Below, piece by piece: positions 52,300 to 63,700 of a stretch of DNA of 64,000 nt (positions are counted from its first letter, which is position 1; each line of letters starts with the position of its first letter). The notes below the pieces were generated by a model. The model was not told the DNA's origin, made no database searches, and was given only the letters and a program-made list of their open reading frames with translations. Source of the DNA: Desulfobacteraceae bacterium 4572_130. Its GTDB lineage: Bacteria > Desulfobacterota > Desulfobacteria > Desulfobacterales > Desulfobacteraceae. A program made the translations under genes and the position numbers. Location of the stretch: NCBI GenBank assembly GCA_002084425.1, contig NBLN01000010.1:1-64000 (forward strand), in the 5' to 3' direction.

Positions 52300-53830
52300 T
52301 TTTTATGTATCCTGTTAATTCCTGTTGCAATATTAAGACAATAGTCTCCCATTCTTTCAAAATTAGATAAAAGAGTAATAAAATGCACTCCTGTGTCTAC
52401 AGAACAATCTCCTTTTCTTAATCTGTTAATATGGTCATTGCGCATATCTTCACGCATTTTATCAATACGATCTTCTTTTTCCTGAGCCTTTATAGAAAAA
52501 TCCTTTGTTTTTTCTGAAATAAGTTATTATTGGTAATTCTCATCATTTCAGATATTTCAATTGCCTCAGCTTCATTAACACCACCTTGATATATGGTTGT
52601 TAAATATTGAATTATAGATTTTTGCATAGCATCTATATGATCTTCTATTTCTTGTCTTCTGGTAAGTATATCATTATCTTTTATAGTAAGGGATTTACGG
52701 ATTTTTATTAAATTTTTCTGGGTAAACCTTGCCATTTTAGTAGCTTCACCACGAACTTTAGCAAGAGCTCCAATAGTAGAATCAATAAATGTAGTATTAA
52801 ATTCAGGTACTTTGTATTTTTCTGTTGATGTTTTTCTTTTTGGTGATAAAAAAATTGCTGCCTTAATTAATTTGGGAAGGAAGATTAAAAAAATCATGGC
52901 ATTTAATATGTTAAAAAGAGTATGACCATTTGCAATATATCTAGCAATATTTACTGTTTCTCCATCAACAACTTCATTAACAGGTGATGCACCAAAAAAT
53001 AAGGTTATATAATTAACAAAATTTACAAATGGCTGAAAAAAAATAACAATAATACCAACTCCTAGAACATTAAATAAAGTATGGGCACGAGCTGTTTGAT
53101 GAGCACTAATACTTCTTGAACCAATTGTTGCAAGTTCCGCTGTAATTGTGGTCCCAATATTTTCTCCTAGAACTAGAGCCATTGCTATGGGAAAACTTAA
53201 TAATCCCTGGGATGCAAGAGTTATGGTTAAACCGATTGTGGCAGAAGAAGATTGAACCATAATAGTTGCAATGGTTCCCATAGATATACATAAAAGAATA
53301 CCTGCAATGGTATCAGTATTAAATTGGGTAAAAAAAGCAATAAATTGAGGATCAGATTTTATTGGGGCAAGCCCATGTTTCATTACTGTTATACCATAGA
53401 AAAGTAATCCAAATCCCAGAATAATATCTCCAATATGTCTGTATCGTCTTTTTTTGGAAAAAAATTTCATGGGAACACCAATGGCAATGGCAGGAAGTGC
53501 AAGCTTAGTAAGTTTAAATGCAATCATCTGCCCTGTAATTGTGGTCCCAATATTTGCACCTAAAATCACACCCACTGCATTTTCAAGACTCATAATACCT
53601 GCACTTACAAATCCTATTAACATTACTGTTGTTGCAGATGAAGATTGAATAAGAGCTGTTATTCCTGCTCCTGTAATACATCCAATCACTCTATTAGATG
53701 AAATTGCCTCAAGAACCTGTTTAATTTTTTGGCCTGCTGACATTTCAAGGCCCTCGGTCATTATTTTCATGCCAAGAATAAATAATCCAAGCCCGCCAAT
53801 GGTCTGGATAAGAATATTAGTTATATCCAC
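52296..53830 (-). pseudogene. Na/Pi-cotransporter-family protein with PhoU-like tail, frameshifted
   Basis: The first 446 residues (53830-52490) form a two-repeat Na/Pi membrane module with LIQSSSATTVMLIGFVSAG and VQSSSATIGLTITLASQG, and the start of a PhoU-like domain. After MMRITNNNLF the frame breaks and resumes with ISEKTKDFSIKAQEKEDRID through LLSNFERMGDYCLNIATGIN to a TGA at 52296. The PhoU-like part is shorter than usual, so a deletion accompanies the shift. The transporter core is intact and may still work. Confidence 0.78.
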
Positions 53831-53975
53831 ATTTTCACCTTTTGATAATTAATCAATACAAAAGCCAAACATAACTTTTAGAAAATTAAAGTCATACTTT
53901 ATATTATTTTGTTGTTTCTATATATTTTAGCTTTTGCGTACTGCATAATTCTTACTTAAAAAATCAAAATCCTAC

Positions 53976-55388
53976 CTATACATCATAGTAAAGATAAAAT
54001 TCATGGGGATGGGGACGCTGATTAACCTCGTTTACTTCATTTTCTTTTTTGTACTTAATCCATTTTTCAATAACATCTTTTGTAAAAACATCACCTTTAA
54101 GAAGAAAATCCTGATCATGCTCCAGGGAATGTAGAGCTTGTTCAAGGGAATTGGGGGCAGATTTTATTTCTGTAAGTTCTTCAGGTTCAAGGTCATAAAT
54201 ATTTTTATCCATGGGTTTACCTGGATCAATTTTGTTTTGTATTCCATCAAGCATTGCCATTGTTATAGCAGCAAATGCTAAATAACTGTTGCATGAAGGA
54301 TCAGGAGTTCTAAATTCAATGCGTTTACTTGCAGGAGATTGTGAATCCATTGGAATTCGTATTGCAGCACTTCTATTTCTGCTGGAATATGCCAGATTAA
54401 TAGGTGCTTCAAAGCCTGGAACAAGTCGTTTGTATGAGTTTGTTGTGGGGTTTGTAAAGGCACATAAAGCATTGCAGTGTTCAATAATTCCTCCAATGGA
54501 ATAAAGAGCCTCATTAGATATTCCTGCATATTTATTGCCTGCAAAAATAGGATTACCATCCTTCCAAATACTTAAATGAGTATGCATACCTGTTCCATTA
54601 TCTTGAAACAAAGGCTTAGGCATAAAAGTTACTGTATGATTATATTTATGGGCAACATTTTTAATAATATATTTAGACCAGGCAATTTGATCACTCATTT
54701 TAAGAAGACTTGAATATTGTAAACCAATTTCTGCTTGTCCTGCACTTGCTACTTCATGGTGCTGGCATTCCATTTTAATTCCTATATTTTCAAGAGTAAG
54801 CATCATTTCTGTACGCATATCCTGGTACTGATCTGCCGGAGGAAGAGGGAAGTAGCCTTGTTTGTGGCGAATTTTATATCCTAGATTTGGCATTTCTTTT
54901 CTACCTGAATTCCAGATTCCTTCCCTTGAATCAATTTCATAAAATCCAATATTTTTTTCAGAGGCATATCTTATATTATCAAAAATAAAAAATTCTGGTT
55001 CAGGTCCAACATTAATTACATCTCCAACACCTGTAGCTTTTACATATTGCTCTACTTTTTTTGCGATATATCGTGGGTCCCTTGAATAGGGTTCATGGGT
55101 AATTGGATCTAGAATATTTCCAATAAAGACTAGAGTGGGAGTTTTGAAAAATGGATCCATTTTTGCTGTTTCAGGATCAGGCATAACAATCATATCACTG
55201 TTATTAATTGTTTTCCATGCTCTCATGCTGGAGCCGTCAAATCCAAATCCTTTTTCAAATGAGGATTCTTTTAATTTAGTGGAAGGAATTGAAAAATGCT
55301 GCCATGTGCCAAGAAAATCCATATACCTGATATCAATTACTCTAATATTATTCTTTTTAATTATTTCAAAAACTTTTTTTTTCTCCAT
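53976..55388 (-). CDS. glnA: glutamine synthetase type I
   Basis: Makes glutamine from glutamate and ammonia. The 470 residues include GFDGSSMRAW near residue 50, EPEFFIFD with metal-ligand Glu, GTGMHTHLSIWKDG near 265, NRSAAIRIP near 335, and KNIYDLEPEE near 397, which contains the Tyr that is adenylylated in class I-beta enzymes. It follows glnB by about 115 bp and glnD further upstream, so it lies in a nitrogen-control cluster. Confidence 0.94.
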   Translation of the reverse strand: MEKKKVFEIIKKNNIRVIDIRYMDFLGTWQHFSIPSTKLKESSFEKGFGFDGSSMRAWKTINNSDMIVMPDPETAKMDPFFKTPTLVFIGNILDPITHEPYSRDPRYIAKKVEQYVKATGVGDVINVGPEPEFFIFDNIRYASEKNIGFYEIDSREGIWNSGRKEMPNLGYKIRHKQGYFPLPPADQYQDMRTEMMLTLENIGIKMECQHHEVASAGQAEIGLQYSSLLKMSDQIAWSKYIIKNVAHKYNHTVTFMPKPLFQDNGTGMHTHLSIWKDGNPIFAGNKYAGISNEALYSIGGIIEHCNALCAFTNPTTNSYKRLVPGFEAPINLAYSSRNRSAAIRIPMDSQSPASKRIEFRTPDPSCNSYLAFAAITMAMLDGIQNKIDPGKPMDKNIYDLEPEELTEIKSAPNSLEQALHSLEHDQDFLLKGDVFTKDVIEKWIKYKKENEVNEVNQRPHPHEFYLYYDV

Positions 55389-55504
55389 TTTTTGTCCCTT
55401 TTAAAGTTTTAATTTAAAATAACAATTAATGACATTAAAAGAATCTCAATCTAAATTTATTGTTATATTTTTTATTATTAGTTTTTACTTTCTATTTTAT
55501 AAAT

Positions 55505-55932
<428 letters not shown>

Positions 55933-56086
55933 ATGTTCATTATAAGATGTTACCTGCAAGTCCTGGTGCAAGAACAGAAAAAAGTGCAAGAACAGAAAAA
56001 AACACAAAATATAAAAAGAAAAAAATGGCTTTACCATTAAGACAATACAAAACTTCATATGAAATTTTTATCAAGACATCTGATAT

Positions 56087-58690
56087 TTAGTTTTTTATAT
56101 GTTTGTAAATTTTAGGAAGTTTTTTAAGAATTTCATTTTTAACATCTTGTATTTTTTCTGGATCATCAATCTTTTCGCCTTCAACTGTTTTTACATAAAA
56201 AACATCAATAATTTGATCTATTTCTGTAGCAACCATAGCTATTCTAACATCTATTCCTTTTTTGTATAAGATATTTGTAATTGTAAAAAGAAGACCTTGG
56301 AAATCATAGGTAATAACTTCAATAATAGTAAAGAAGCTTGATGTTTTATTATCAAATTTTATGCTGTTTCGCTCTGGGATTTGGCCTGATGATGGAGTAA
56401 ATTTTTTTGGAATTTTTTTAAGTTTATTAAGAAAATTATCATCATAAATAGCTTTTTGAAGGTCTTTTTCTGTTTTTTTCCATTTTTCATTTTCAAAAAT
56501 TCTGTCTTTGGGAGGTTTTACTTTAAAAATATCTAATACTGTATTTTCATTTAATAAATATGCTGTAGAACCTATTATATCCAAATGGTTTAAAGAAAAA
56601 ACTCCAGCAAGTTTAGAATAAAAACCAGGTTTGTCTCTAGCACATATTGAAACTGTTCTGATTTCAGAATTTCTATCTTTTTTTATTTCCCATAAAAAAT
56701 CTTTATCTCCAAGATTTTTAAAAAGATTTATATGTTTAACAATATCTTTCAAAGGAACATAAAAAAAATATCTGGGAGACATTGACTCTATTTCTTTTTT
56801 TAGAATTTTTTCATCCCATTCATATTTTTTAAAATTTAATAATTGATCTTTTTTTTGTTGAATGATTTTATGAGCTTTTTTTGTTGCAAACTCTCCATTT
56901 TTTATAATGTTCATAGTTTTAAGAAAAAGATCTCTTAAAAGATTTTCAGTCCATTTATTCCATGCTTTAGGTCCAGTGGCCAGGGAATCTGCAACAGTTA
57001 AAATGTAAAGTTTTTTTAACCATTGCAATTTTCCTATTTTATTGGCACAGAAAATAGCAGTTTCTTCATTTTGAATATCCCGCCTTGTGGCAATCTTTAT
57101 AAGAAAAAGATGGTTTTTAATAAGAAAAACAACTTCTTCAATTTCAAATGGTTTATATCCAAATCGTTTTAAAATTAAACGGGCAATTTTTGTACCTTTT
57201 TCTGAGTGTTCACAAGCAGGATCGCCTTTGCCAATATCATGAATTAAAGCTGTTAAAAGCAAAAGTTTTTTATTTCTTATCTCGTTATAAACATTTGAAT
57301 CAAAACATTGTTTGTTAAAACTGTTTATTATTTGCACACATCTTATGGAATGTTTGTCAACTGGAAAAAGATGGTAATGAGTATATTGGATTTTATTTGT
57401 TATTAAAGCAAATTCAGGGATAAGTTTTTTTAAAAGCCCTGTTGAATGCATTACATTAAGTACATTAAATTCCCATAAAGATAGTGCCAATATTTTTTTA
57501 AATTCTTTTACATTAGATTCTTTTTTTCTAAATTGGGCATTTATAAGATATGTAAATTCACTTACAATTCGTAAAGCATCAATGGATAAAGGTATTTTTA
57601 AGCGGCCGCTTTGCACAAAAATTTTAAGTAATAAATCAGGATGTTGTGGTACTAGTTCTATTGATGAAAAATCAAGTCTTCGATTTTTTATTTCTATTCC
57701 ACTGACTTTTGTGGGTTTTGGATAATTTGAACTTTTTTTTATTTTTCTTCTTATTTGTATTTCTTCAATTAAAGTATGGTTTATCTGTTTTAGATAATCC
57801 ATTTTAGAATGCAGTACTCCCAGGAATCTTTCAACTCCTCTGTTACCATTTTTTTGTTTGAATTTTAAAAGTTCTGCTACTTGTGTTTGATATTCAAAAT
57901 GAAGTTGATCACATTTTCTGTCAGTAATATAATGAAGCCTGTTTCTTATATCCCATATAAAATTTAAAGCATTTTCCATAGTTTTAAATTCATTATGGGA
58001 AAGAAAACCATAATGTTCTATGTCTTTTCTTGTTTTAATTTTAATATTAGAAACAATGCGCATATACCAAAGCAAGGTATGATAATCACGAAGTCCTCCA
58101 TGCCCTAGTTTTAAATTAGGCTCTAGAAGATATGTTGAATCTCCAAAATTTGAATGGCGTTTTTTCCCATATTCAATAAGATTGTCTAAACTTTTTTGTA
58201 AATATTTTTTTAAAAGTTCTTTTTTGAATTTTTCAGTTAAAGTAAAATAAATATCGTGATTACCACATATAAATCTTGCATCTAAAAGAGTAGTTAAAAC
58301 ATCAAAACTATTCCATGCCATGGAAAGGCATTCATTAATTGTTCTAACGGCATAACCTGTTTCAATGCGTGCATTCCACAATGGATATATCAGCTCTTTT
58401 ATTAATTTATCTGTTTTTCCAGATATTTTTTTTTTAAAAAGTATAAGAACATCTACATCAGAATGAACACATTGTTCCTGCCTGCCATATCCTCCTAAGG
58501 CAACTATTGCCACAGGATTGTTTGAATTATTTATTTCATGTATTAAAATACTTTTTTCAAAAACATTTTTAAAATATTGATCTATAATTTGTGCAAAAAT
58601 TTTAATGAATTCTGGTTCTTTTTTGTGAATTAATTTTTTAATAAGTTTTTCTTTGCTTTGAATCAGAATTTTTAAATTGTTTTTAATCAT
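56087..58690 (-). CDS. glnD: bifunctional [protein-PII] uridylyltransferase/uridylyl-removing enzyme
   Basis: An 867-residue sensor that uridylylates PII when glutamine is low and removes UMP when it is high. Nucleotidyltransferase motif ALGGYGRQEQCVHSDVDVL near residue 70, an HD hydrolase motif LIHDIGKGDP near 483, and two C-terminal ACT domains (SICARDKPGFYSKLAGVF and FTIIEVITYDFQGLLFTITN) for glutamine sensing. It is the first gene of the glnD-glnB-glnA cluster. Confidence 0.93.
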   Translation of the reverse strand: MIKNNLKILIQSKEKLIKKLIHKKEPEFIKIFAQIIDQYFKNVFEKSILIHEINNSNNPVAIVALGGYGRQEQCVHSDVDVLILFKKKISGKTDKLIKELIYPLWNARIETGYAVRTINECLSMAWNSFDVLTTLLDARFICGNHDIYFTLTEKFKKELLKKYLQKSLDNLIEYGKKRHSNFGDSTYLLEPNLKLGHGGLRDYHTLLWYMRIVSNIKIKTRKDIEHYGFLSHNEFKTMENALNFIWDIRNRLHYITDRKCDQLHFEYQTQVAELLKFKQKNGNRGVERFLGVLHSKMDYLKQINHTLIEEIQIRRKIKKSSNYPKPTKVSGIEIKNRRLDFSSIELVPQHPDLLLKIFVQSGRLKIPLSIDALRIVSEFTYLINAQFRKKESNVKEFKKILALSLWEFNVLNVMHSTGLLKKLIPEFALITNKIQYTHYHLFPVDKHSIRCVQIINSFNKQCFDSNVYNEIRNKKLLLLTALIHDIGKGDPACEHSEKGTKIARLILKRFGYKPFEIEEVVFLIKNHLFLIKIATRRDIQNEETAIFCANKIGKLQWLKKLYILTVADSLATGPKAWNKWTENLLRDLFLKTMNIIKNGEFATKKAHKIIQQKKDQLLNFKKYEWDEKILKKEIESMSPRYFFYVPLKDIVKHINLFKNLGDKDFLWEIKKDRNSEIRTVSICARDKPGFYSKLAGVFSLNHLDIIGSTAYLLNENTVLDIFKVKPPKDRIFENEKWKKTEKDLQKAIYDDNFLNKLKKIPKKFTPSSGQIPERNSIKFDNKTSSFFTIIEVITYDFQGLLFTITNILYKKGIDVRIAMVATEIDQIIDVFYVKTVEGEKIDDPEKIQDVKNEILKKLPKIYKHIKN

Positions 58691-59020
58691 AATTTTTTTG
58701 ATATTTATATTTTAATGACCTGGTAAACTTAGTATTTATTTTGTGCTTTAGGATTTTGTTAAGACTTTAAGGTATTATCTATTAGTTTTTGGGCAAGAAG
58801 AAATATAAAATTATAAAAATGCCTTAACCTTAAAAAAATGATCTAAAAAAAACCAGGAAGTCTATATGGCGTTAGAAACGCCCTTTTTATTTTAATTAAT
58901 ATATCCTAAATTAATACATCCAATTTAATTTATGATTTTTAATTACAGACTAAAAAGGCAGGACTTTTAAAAAAATATTTAACAGGAAAATTTGATAATT
59001 TTGTAAAAATTGAAAAAGTT
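58691..59020. other. 330-bp intergenic region between tatA and glnD
   Basis: No gene is supported. It contains a plus-strand hairpin, GGCGTT/AACGCC at 58868-58882, followed by CTTTTTATTTT. It looks like a terminator but has no plus-strand gene before it. Confidence 0.4.
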
Positions 59021-59209
59021 TTAAGATTTGATTTCTTCAATTTTTTCATGTTTTTTTTCTTCAATTTTTTCTTCTTTTGTTGCTTTTTTAAAATTTTTTA
59101 TTCCTTTTCCTATACCAGCACCTATTTCAGGAAGTTTACCTGCTCCAAATATAATAAGAATAATAACAAGAATAATAACAAGTTCAGGCATTCCAAGTCC
59201 ACCAATCAT
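59021..59209 (-). CDS. tatA: Sec-independent protein translocase TatA
   Basis: A 62-residue protein with one N-terminal helix ([21 protein letters not shown]), the Phe-Gly hinge, an amphipathic helix ([15 protein letters not shown]), and a Lys/Glu-rich tail. This is the TatA/E pattern, forming the pore for folded, cofactor-bearing exported proteins. The Tat-type signal of the PotD-like protein would use this route. GGAG ribosome site upstream. Confidence 0.9.
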   Translation of the reverse strand: MIGGLGMPELVIILVIILIIFGAGKLPEIGAGIGKGIKNFKKATKEEKIEEKKHEKIEEIKS

Positions 59210-59236
59210 AATATACTCCTATATTTTAAGATTTTT

Positions 59237-59331
59237 ACACAAATGCATTTTTTATAAAAACACTTTTAAAAGCATAAAATATTTTTATTTAATTTTTTAT
59301 CTAAAAAATATTTGTAAATGCCTGTAAATAG
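59237..59331. repeat. dispersed repeat family 3, copy 2
   Basis: Shares ATTTTTTATAAAAA, AAGCATAAAATATTTTT and AAAATATTTGTAAATGCCT with 21619-21712, in the same order and orientation. Its imperfect inverted ends, ACAAATGCATT and AATATTTGTAAATG, suggest a foldback element. It is upstream of tatA. Confidence 0.55.
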
Positions 59332-59708
59332 GGCTTGTTTTCTTTTGTTTCAAATTTAGGTTTAAGGTATTAGAATACATCTTCACCATAAAATTTGAAC
59401 AAAATCAAGCATTGTGCAAATGTCTCATTTTCTAGTAAAAATTTAAAAAAAAATAAATAACACTCTATTTTAAAAGTGTCAATTTAGGATAAGTAGTTTT
59501 ATAGAATTAACTCATAACAAAAAGTTACTTATTTTTGAGATAGCTTGTAGATAATGATAAAAAATTATTTAATAAAAAAATTAAAACTGCCATAAAGAAT
59601 ATTGAAGAAAATAAAAAACACACAAAGTCCCCAGTTAGAAAATATCTAAAACTTGGAGAACAAGAATAGCCCTTTTAATAAAAGAAAAACACACTACTGA
59701 TATTAAAA

Positions 59709-59782
59709 CAACAAAATAACAAAAGAGGCTTTTTAAAGATATGCTTGTATTTCAAGCACTTTTAAAAAGCCCCTTTTGTTTT
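59709..59782. terminator. long hairpin, likely terminator downstream of adk
   Basis: AACAAAAGAGGCTTTTTAAA pairs with TTTTAAAAAGCCCCTTTTGT across about 22 bases. T-rich sequence on both sides could end transcription in either direction; adk ends about 95 bp away. Confidence 0.55.
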
Positions 59783-59874
59783 AAATATTAAATTTTTATA
59801 TTTTCCAGATTTACTCTTATTTTTGATTTGTTTCTTTAAAAATCCAACTTTAAAAATCTCACTTCCTGAGTTTT

Positions 59875-60549
59875 CTATAATTTTGAAAGCAATTCATTAG
59901 TTACTGCTTTAAGTTCCTTTGCTCCATCAATGGTAATGTACTTAATAGAAGAATCATTTTCAGCAATATCACGGAAATAATAAGCTGATGCAAGGGTTCC
60001 AACTTGTGCATCATAATAAATATTATGGCGTTTATTTATGGCTTCTTCATCTTGATCATCTGCCCGTTTAGTTAATGACCCACCACATACTCTGCATTTG
60101 TCACCATCAGGTTTAATAGCATCAATAAATTTATTATTGGGATGATTATTATCATTTTCACAAAGACGACGCCCCATTATCCTATCTTTAGCAATTTCAC
60201 GGTCAAGAAGTATTTCAATTACATAATCAATTTTAAGACCTTCCTGTTTAAGAGAAGCATCAAGTTTTTCAGCCTGCACTTTGTTTCTTGGAAAACCATC
60301 AAGTAGCCATCCATTTTTGCAATCATCTTGTTTAAGTCTGTCAAGAATCATGGGAATGGTTATTTCATCAGGCACAAGATCACCTTTATCTATATATTCT
60401 TTAGCTTTATTTCCAAGCTCTGTTCCACCTTTAATATTATCACGAAATATCATACCAGATTCAATATGAGATATATTAAACTTGTCCTTTAAAATAGTTC
60501 CCTGGGTTCCTTTTCCACTTCCATTTGGTCCTAAAAAAAGAATATTCAT
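59875..60549 (-). CDS. adk: adenylate kinase
   Basis: Interconverts AMP, ADP and ATP. The 224 residues include P-loop FLGPNGSGKGTQ near residue 7, AMP-site DGFPRNKVQAEKL near 85, and GRRLC opening the LID at about 127. The LID holds an atypical insert (ENDNNHPNNKFIDAIKPDG) and one CRVCG pair, so a Cys4 zinc site is incomplete by sequence, though RADDQDEEAINKR follows as normal. Gene stands alone, with a ribosome site AAGGAG upstream. Confidence 0.92.
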   Translation of the reverse strand: MNILFLGPNGSGKGTQGTILKDKFNISHIESGMIFRDNIKGGTELGNKAKEYIDKGDLVPDEITIPMILDRLKQDDCKNGWLLDGFPRNKVQAEKLDASLKQEGLKIDYVIEILLDREIAKDRIMGRRLCENDNNHPNNKFIDAIKPDGDKCRVCGGSLTKRADDQDEEAINKRHNIYYDAQVGTLASAYYFRDIAENDSSIKYITIDGAKELKAVTNELLSKL

Positions 60550-60707
60550 TTAAAACTCCTTGAAATTATTTGATTATTATTAATAATTTTTAAAAAATTT
60601 ATAACTATAAAAGTGATTAAAAATTGTCAAGGATTAGCAGGTTTTAAAAAACAATTCTTGGTTTGTTAAAGTTGATTTTTGATTTTTTATGAGCTCATTA
60701 ATTTTAA

Positions 60708-63700
60708 TTAAATTGCCATTAACTTTTGAGGTGAAAAATGTTGGTGTTCATTTTTTTGTTTAACAGGAACAACAGAAATAGAAAAATCATCCATTTCATA
60801 TATGGGAAGTCCATCAACACAAATAAAACCCTGGGCTGTAATTTCAGTAAAATTTTTATTTAAATTTAAACATAATGTTTTTTTTATTTTTTTTATATGG
60901 GCATGAATTTCAATATTTTTATTTGTTGGAACAATTTGACCTCGATAAATCCATTTATGAGTGTGATTTTTCATTTGGATTTGATATTTATCAGGATTAT
61001 ATTTAATAGTTTTTAATGCAAAAAAATTAATAAGTTGAAGAAAAGATTCAATTCCAAGAGATCCCGGACATACAGGATCCTGATAAAAATGTGCCTTAAA
61101 AAACCACTCATTAGGAACAATTTTTTTACTTGCCTTAATATAACCTTTTTTATATTTTCCGCCATTTACAATAAAAGTATCAATTTTATCCACCATTCTA
61201 AGAGCTTTTAAGTGCATGCCTGTATTATTTTTATCTGATTTTAAATCATCATCATTTAAATATTTTTGTAAATCATCTGGAAAAAATGGTTTATCATCTT
61301 TAAATTCAAAGGTTTGTGATTCTGCAATTTCTTTTTTAGATGGAACATAATCAAAAAATTTATTTTTAATTCCTGTTTGATTGGAAAGTGCCTGCTTTGT
61401 AAAAAATCCAAAGCTTGTTTGTCCTTTATAAAGATAATCTTTATTTTTTAATACCTGCATATCAAAATCTTGAATTATCATATCATGGGTCTTAGAAATA
61501 TTTGTAAGGCAGGAACGCATTGTAATAGTTCCCATATTGTTATTAAGAGATTTTATAATTTTTGCTTGTCCCCCAAGATTTCTAAAAAAAAGTCTTTTAT
61601 TGCTTTGTAATGCAGAACCTGCATAGGCAGCATGCCATCCACATGTTTGAAGGGCAGTTTCCAAAAGAATACAAAAAGGCAGAATATTAGAATGACAGGC
61701 TTTAAAATACCATCCATTAACAGGTATATCAAATTCAGCTTCTACCCATCCTCCTTTTTTTATTTTCCATTGAACAGGCTCTGTTTTTATAATTCTATCT
61801 ATAAAAAGATATGGAGGACTTGGAAGTCTTGCTAATTTACGATCTTTATCAAATATTTTATATTTTTCGCCAAAGGCATTAGAGGGCTTGCCCTTTGCAA
61901 AGGATAAAATGCTTTGTTTTGTAAAAATTTCTTTTTTTTTCTTTTTTTTAAGGTTTGATTTAAGTTCAGGTTTAAATTTAGAAAAAAGAGAAGAATCTGT
62001 TACAGCTTCAAACCCTGTAATGCTTGCAATAACAATTCCTTTGTTATTAATAAATGTAAAATATCCTTTTATTATATGCTTTGTTTGTTCATTTATTGTA
62101 AGTATGATTTTAACATTTTCATTTTCTTTAATCTGAGCAAAAGAAGAATAAATTTCAAAATTTGCAATATATGAAGGCAGACAAACTTTTCCTGTTATTT
62201 CATAGGACCAAAGACTTGCTGCTTGAAATGCTGAATCAATAATAAGAGGATCTGCCAGCCATTGTTTTTTATAGGGGTTTTTAATCCATTTTTCTTGGTT
62301 CAAAGCCCTTGAGGTTAGAACTTCAATTCCCTTGGTTGAACAACCAATAATAGATTTTATTCCCTTAAGTTTATTTTCATGAAATAATATATCGTCATAG
62401 GCATCTTTAATTGTTCTAGAATATGGCTTTAAATGCATTTGATTTGATGCAGCATAAACAGGAGGATCTAAAAGTTTTTCCTTTAAAATAGTTTTTGCCT
62501 TTGAATAAAGAAAAAAGTCTTTTTGTGATACAGCATAAACATCAATTTCAAATTTATTATCCAATGTTTTTAATTTGTCTGGTGTTTTAATATCAATTTC
62601 TATTTCATTAAAATTTAGTTCATTTAAATCTGATTTATCTGAAGTTTGATTTAAATCTAGTTTGATTCCTTTAAAAATTCTCATTTGATTAAGACCTGCA
62701 AAAAAAAGCCCTGGATTTTTATATTCTGCTGCATAAGCAAACCATTCCATAATTAAAGCAAAAGGAACCACAGGCTTGTTTGCAATTTTATGATATTTAA
62801 GAATTGGATAGGAATCTATTCCAACTTTAGTTTTAAAAGCTGTTACAAGGGCTGATTTAGTTTTAAGTATTTCAAGTGGTTTAGAATTATCCTGATAAAT
62901 ATTGTTAATTTTTTGTTTTTCTTGTTTTATTGTTTCCGGTTTTATTCTTTCTGGTTTTATCTTTTTTTGTTTAATAAGAGATGCTCCAATTATAACTTCA
63001 ACTGGACCTGATTCAATGGAGTTTAATTCACCAGTTATATTATTTTTAATCCCCATTTCAGCAACAAAACTTTTTGCACCTTGTTCTAGGGGAATTAAAT
63101 CAATTCCTTTTTTTTCAAATTCTTTTTTTAAGGAATTATTAATCATGCCTCCTGCCCAGGGACCCCAGTTAAATGAAATAACCCTGCAATTTTGATTTTC
63201 CTTTGCATATTTTTGTGCTGTTTTATTTAAAACTTCATTTGCCATAGCATAATCAACCTGTCCCTTATTTCCTGTTCTTGCTGCAATAGATGAAAACATA
63301 ATAAAATATTTAAGATTATCATTTTTTGTTGCGCTAATAAGAGAATTAAGACCTTTTACTTTAGTATCAAAAACTAAATTAAACTGCTCAAGGGTTTTAT
63401 CTTGAATAAGTTTATCTTCAATCATTCCTGCCCCATGAATTACTCCTGTTATTTTACCAAAATCTTTTCTTATTTCCTTAAAAGTTTTATTAACCATTTT
63501 TTCATCACAAATATTTAAGGAAAAATATTTTACTTTTGATCCTGTTGACTTTATCTTTTTAAGATTTTTATTTATTTCATAAATAGATAATATGTCTTTA
63601 TAGGCTTGTTCTAATTTAAGTGGAGTAATTTTTTTGTTATGGAATTTATTTTTTAATATAGCTTTTTTTATTTCAGATTCAGATGAAAGTTTTTTTATCC

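Larger units (their letters stand above)
59210..59874. other. 665-bp intergenic region
   Basis: Contains family-3 repeat copy 2 (59237-59331), a 36-residue open stretch ending VRKYLKLGEQE then TAG (about 59561-59670, plus strand, no start codon, possibly a gene remnant), and a long hairpin at 59709-59782. Confidence 0.45.

Noticed and set aside
55300-55325. TGGCACATGGCAGCA as a sigma54 promoter near glnA
   Set aside because: It lies inside the glnA coding region and lacks the TTGC half at the required spacing.
58868-58893. Plus-strand hairpin plus T run as evidence of a small RNA
   Set aside because: No promoter or conserved RNA structure is visible upstream, and neighbouring genes are all on the minus strand.
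59561-59670. Plus-strand open stretch ending VRKYLKLGEQE as a gene
   Set aside because: No start codon or ribosome site, and only 36-41 residues; at most a remnant.
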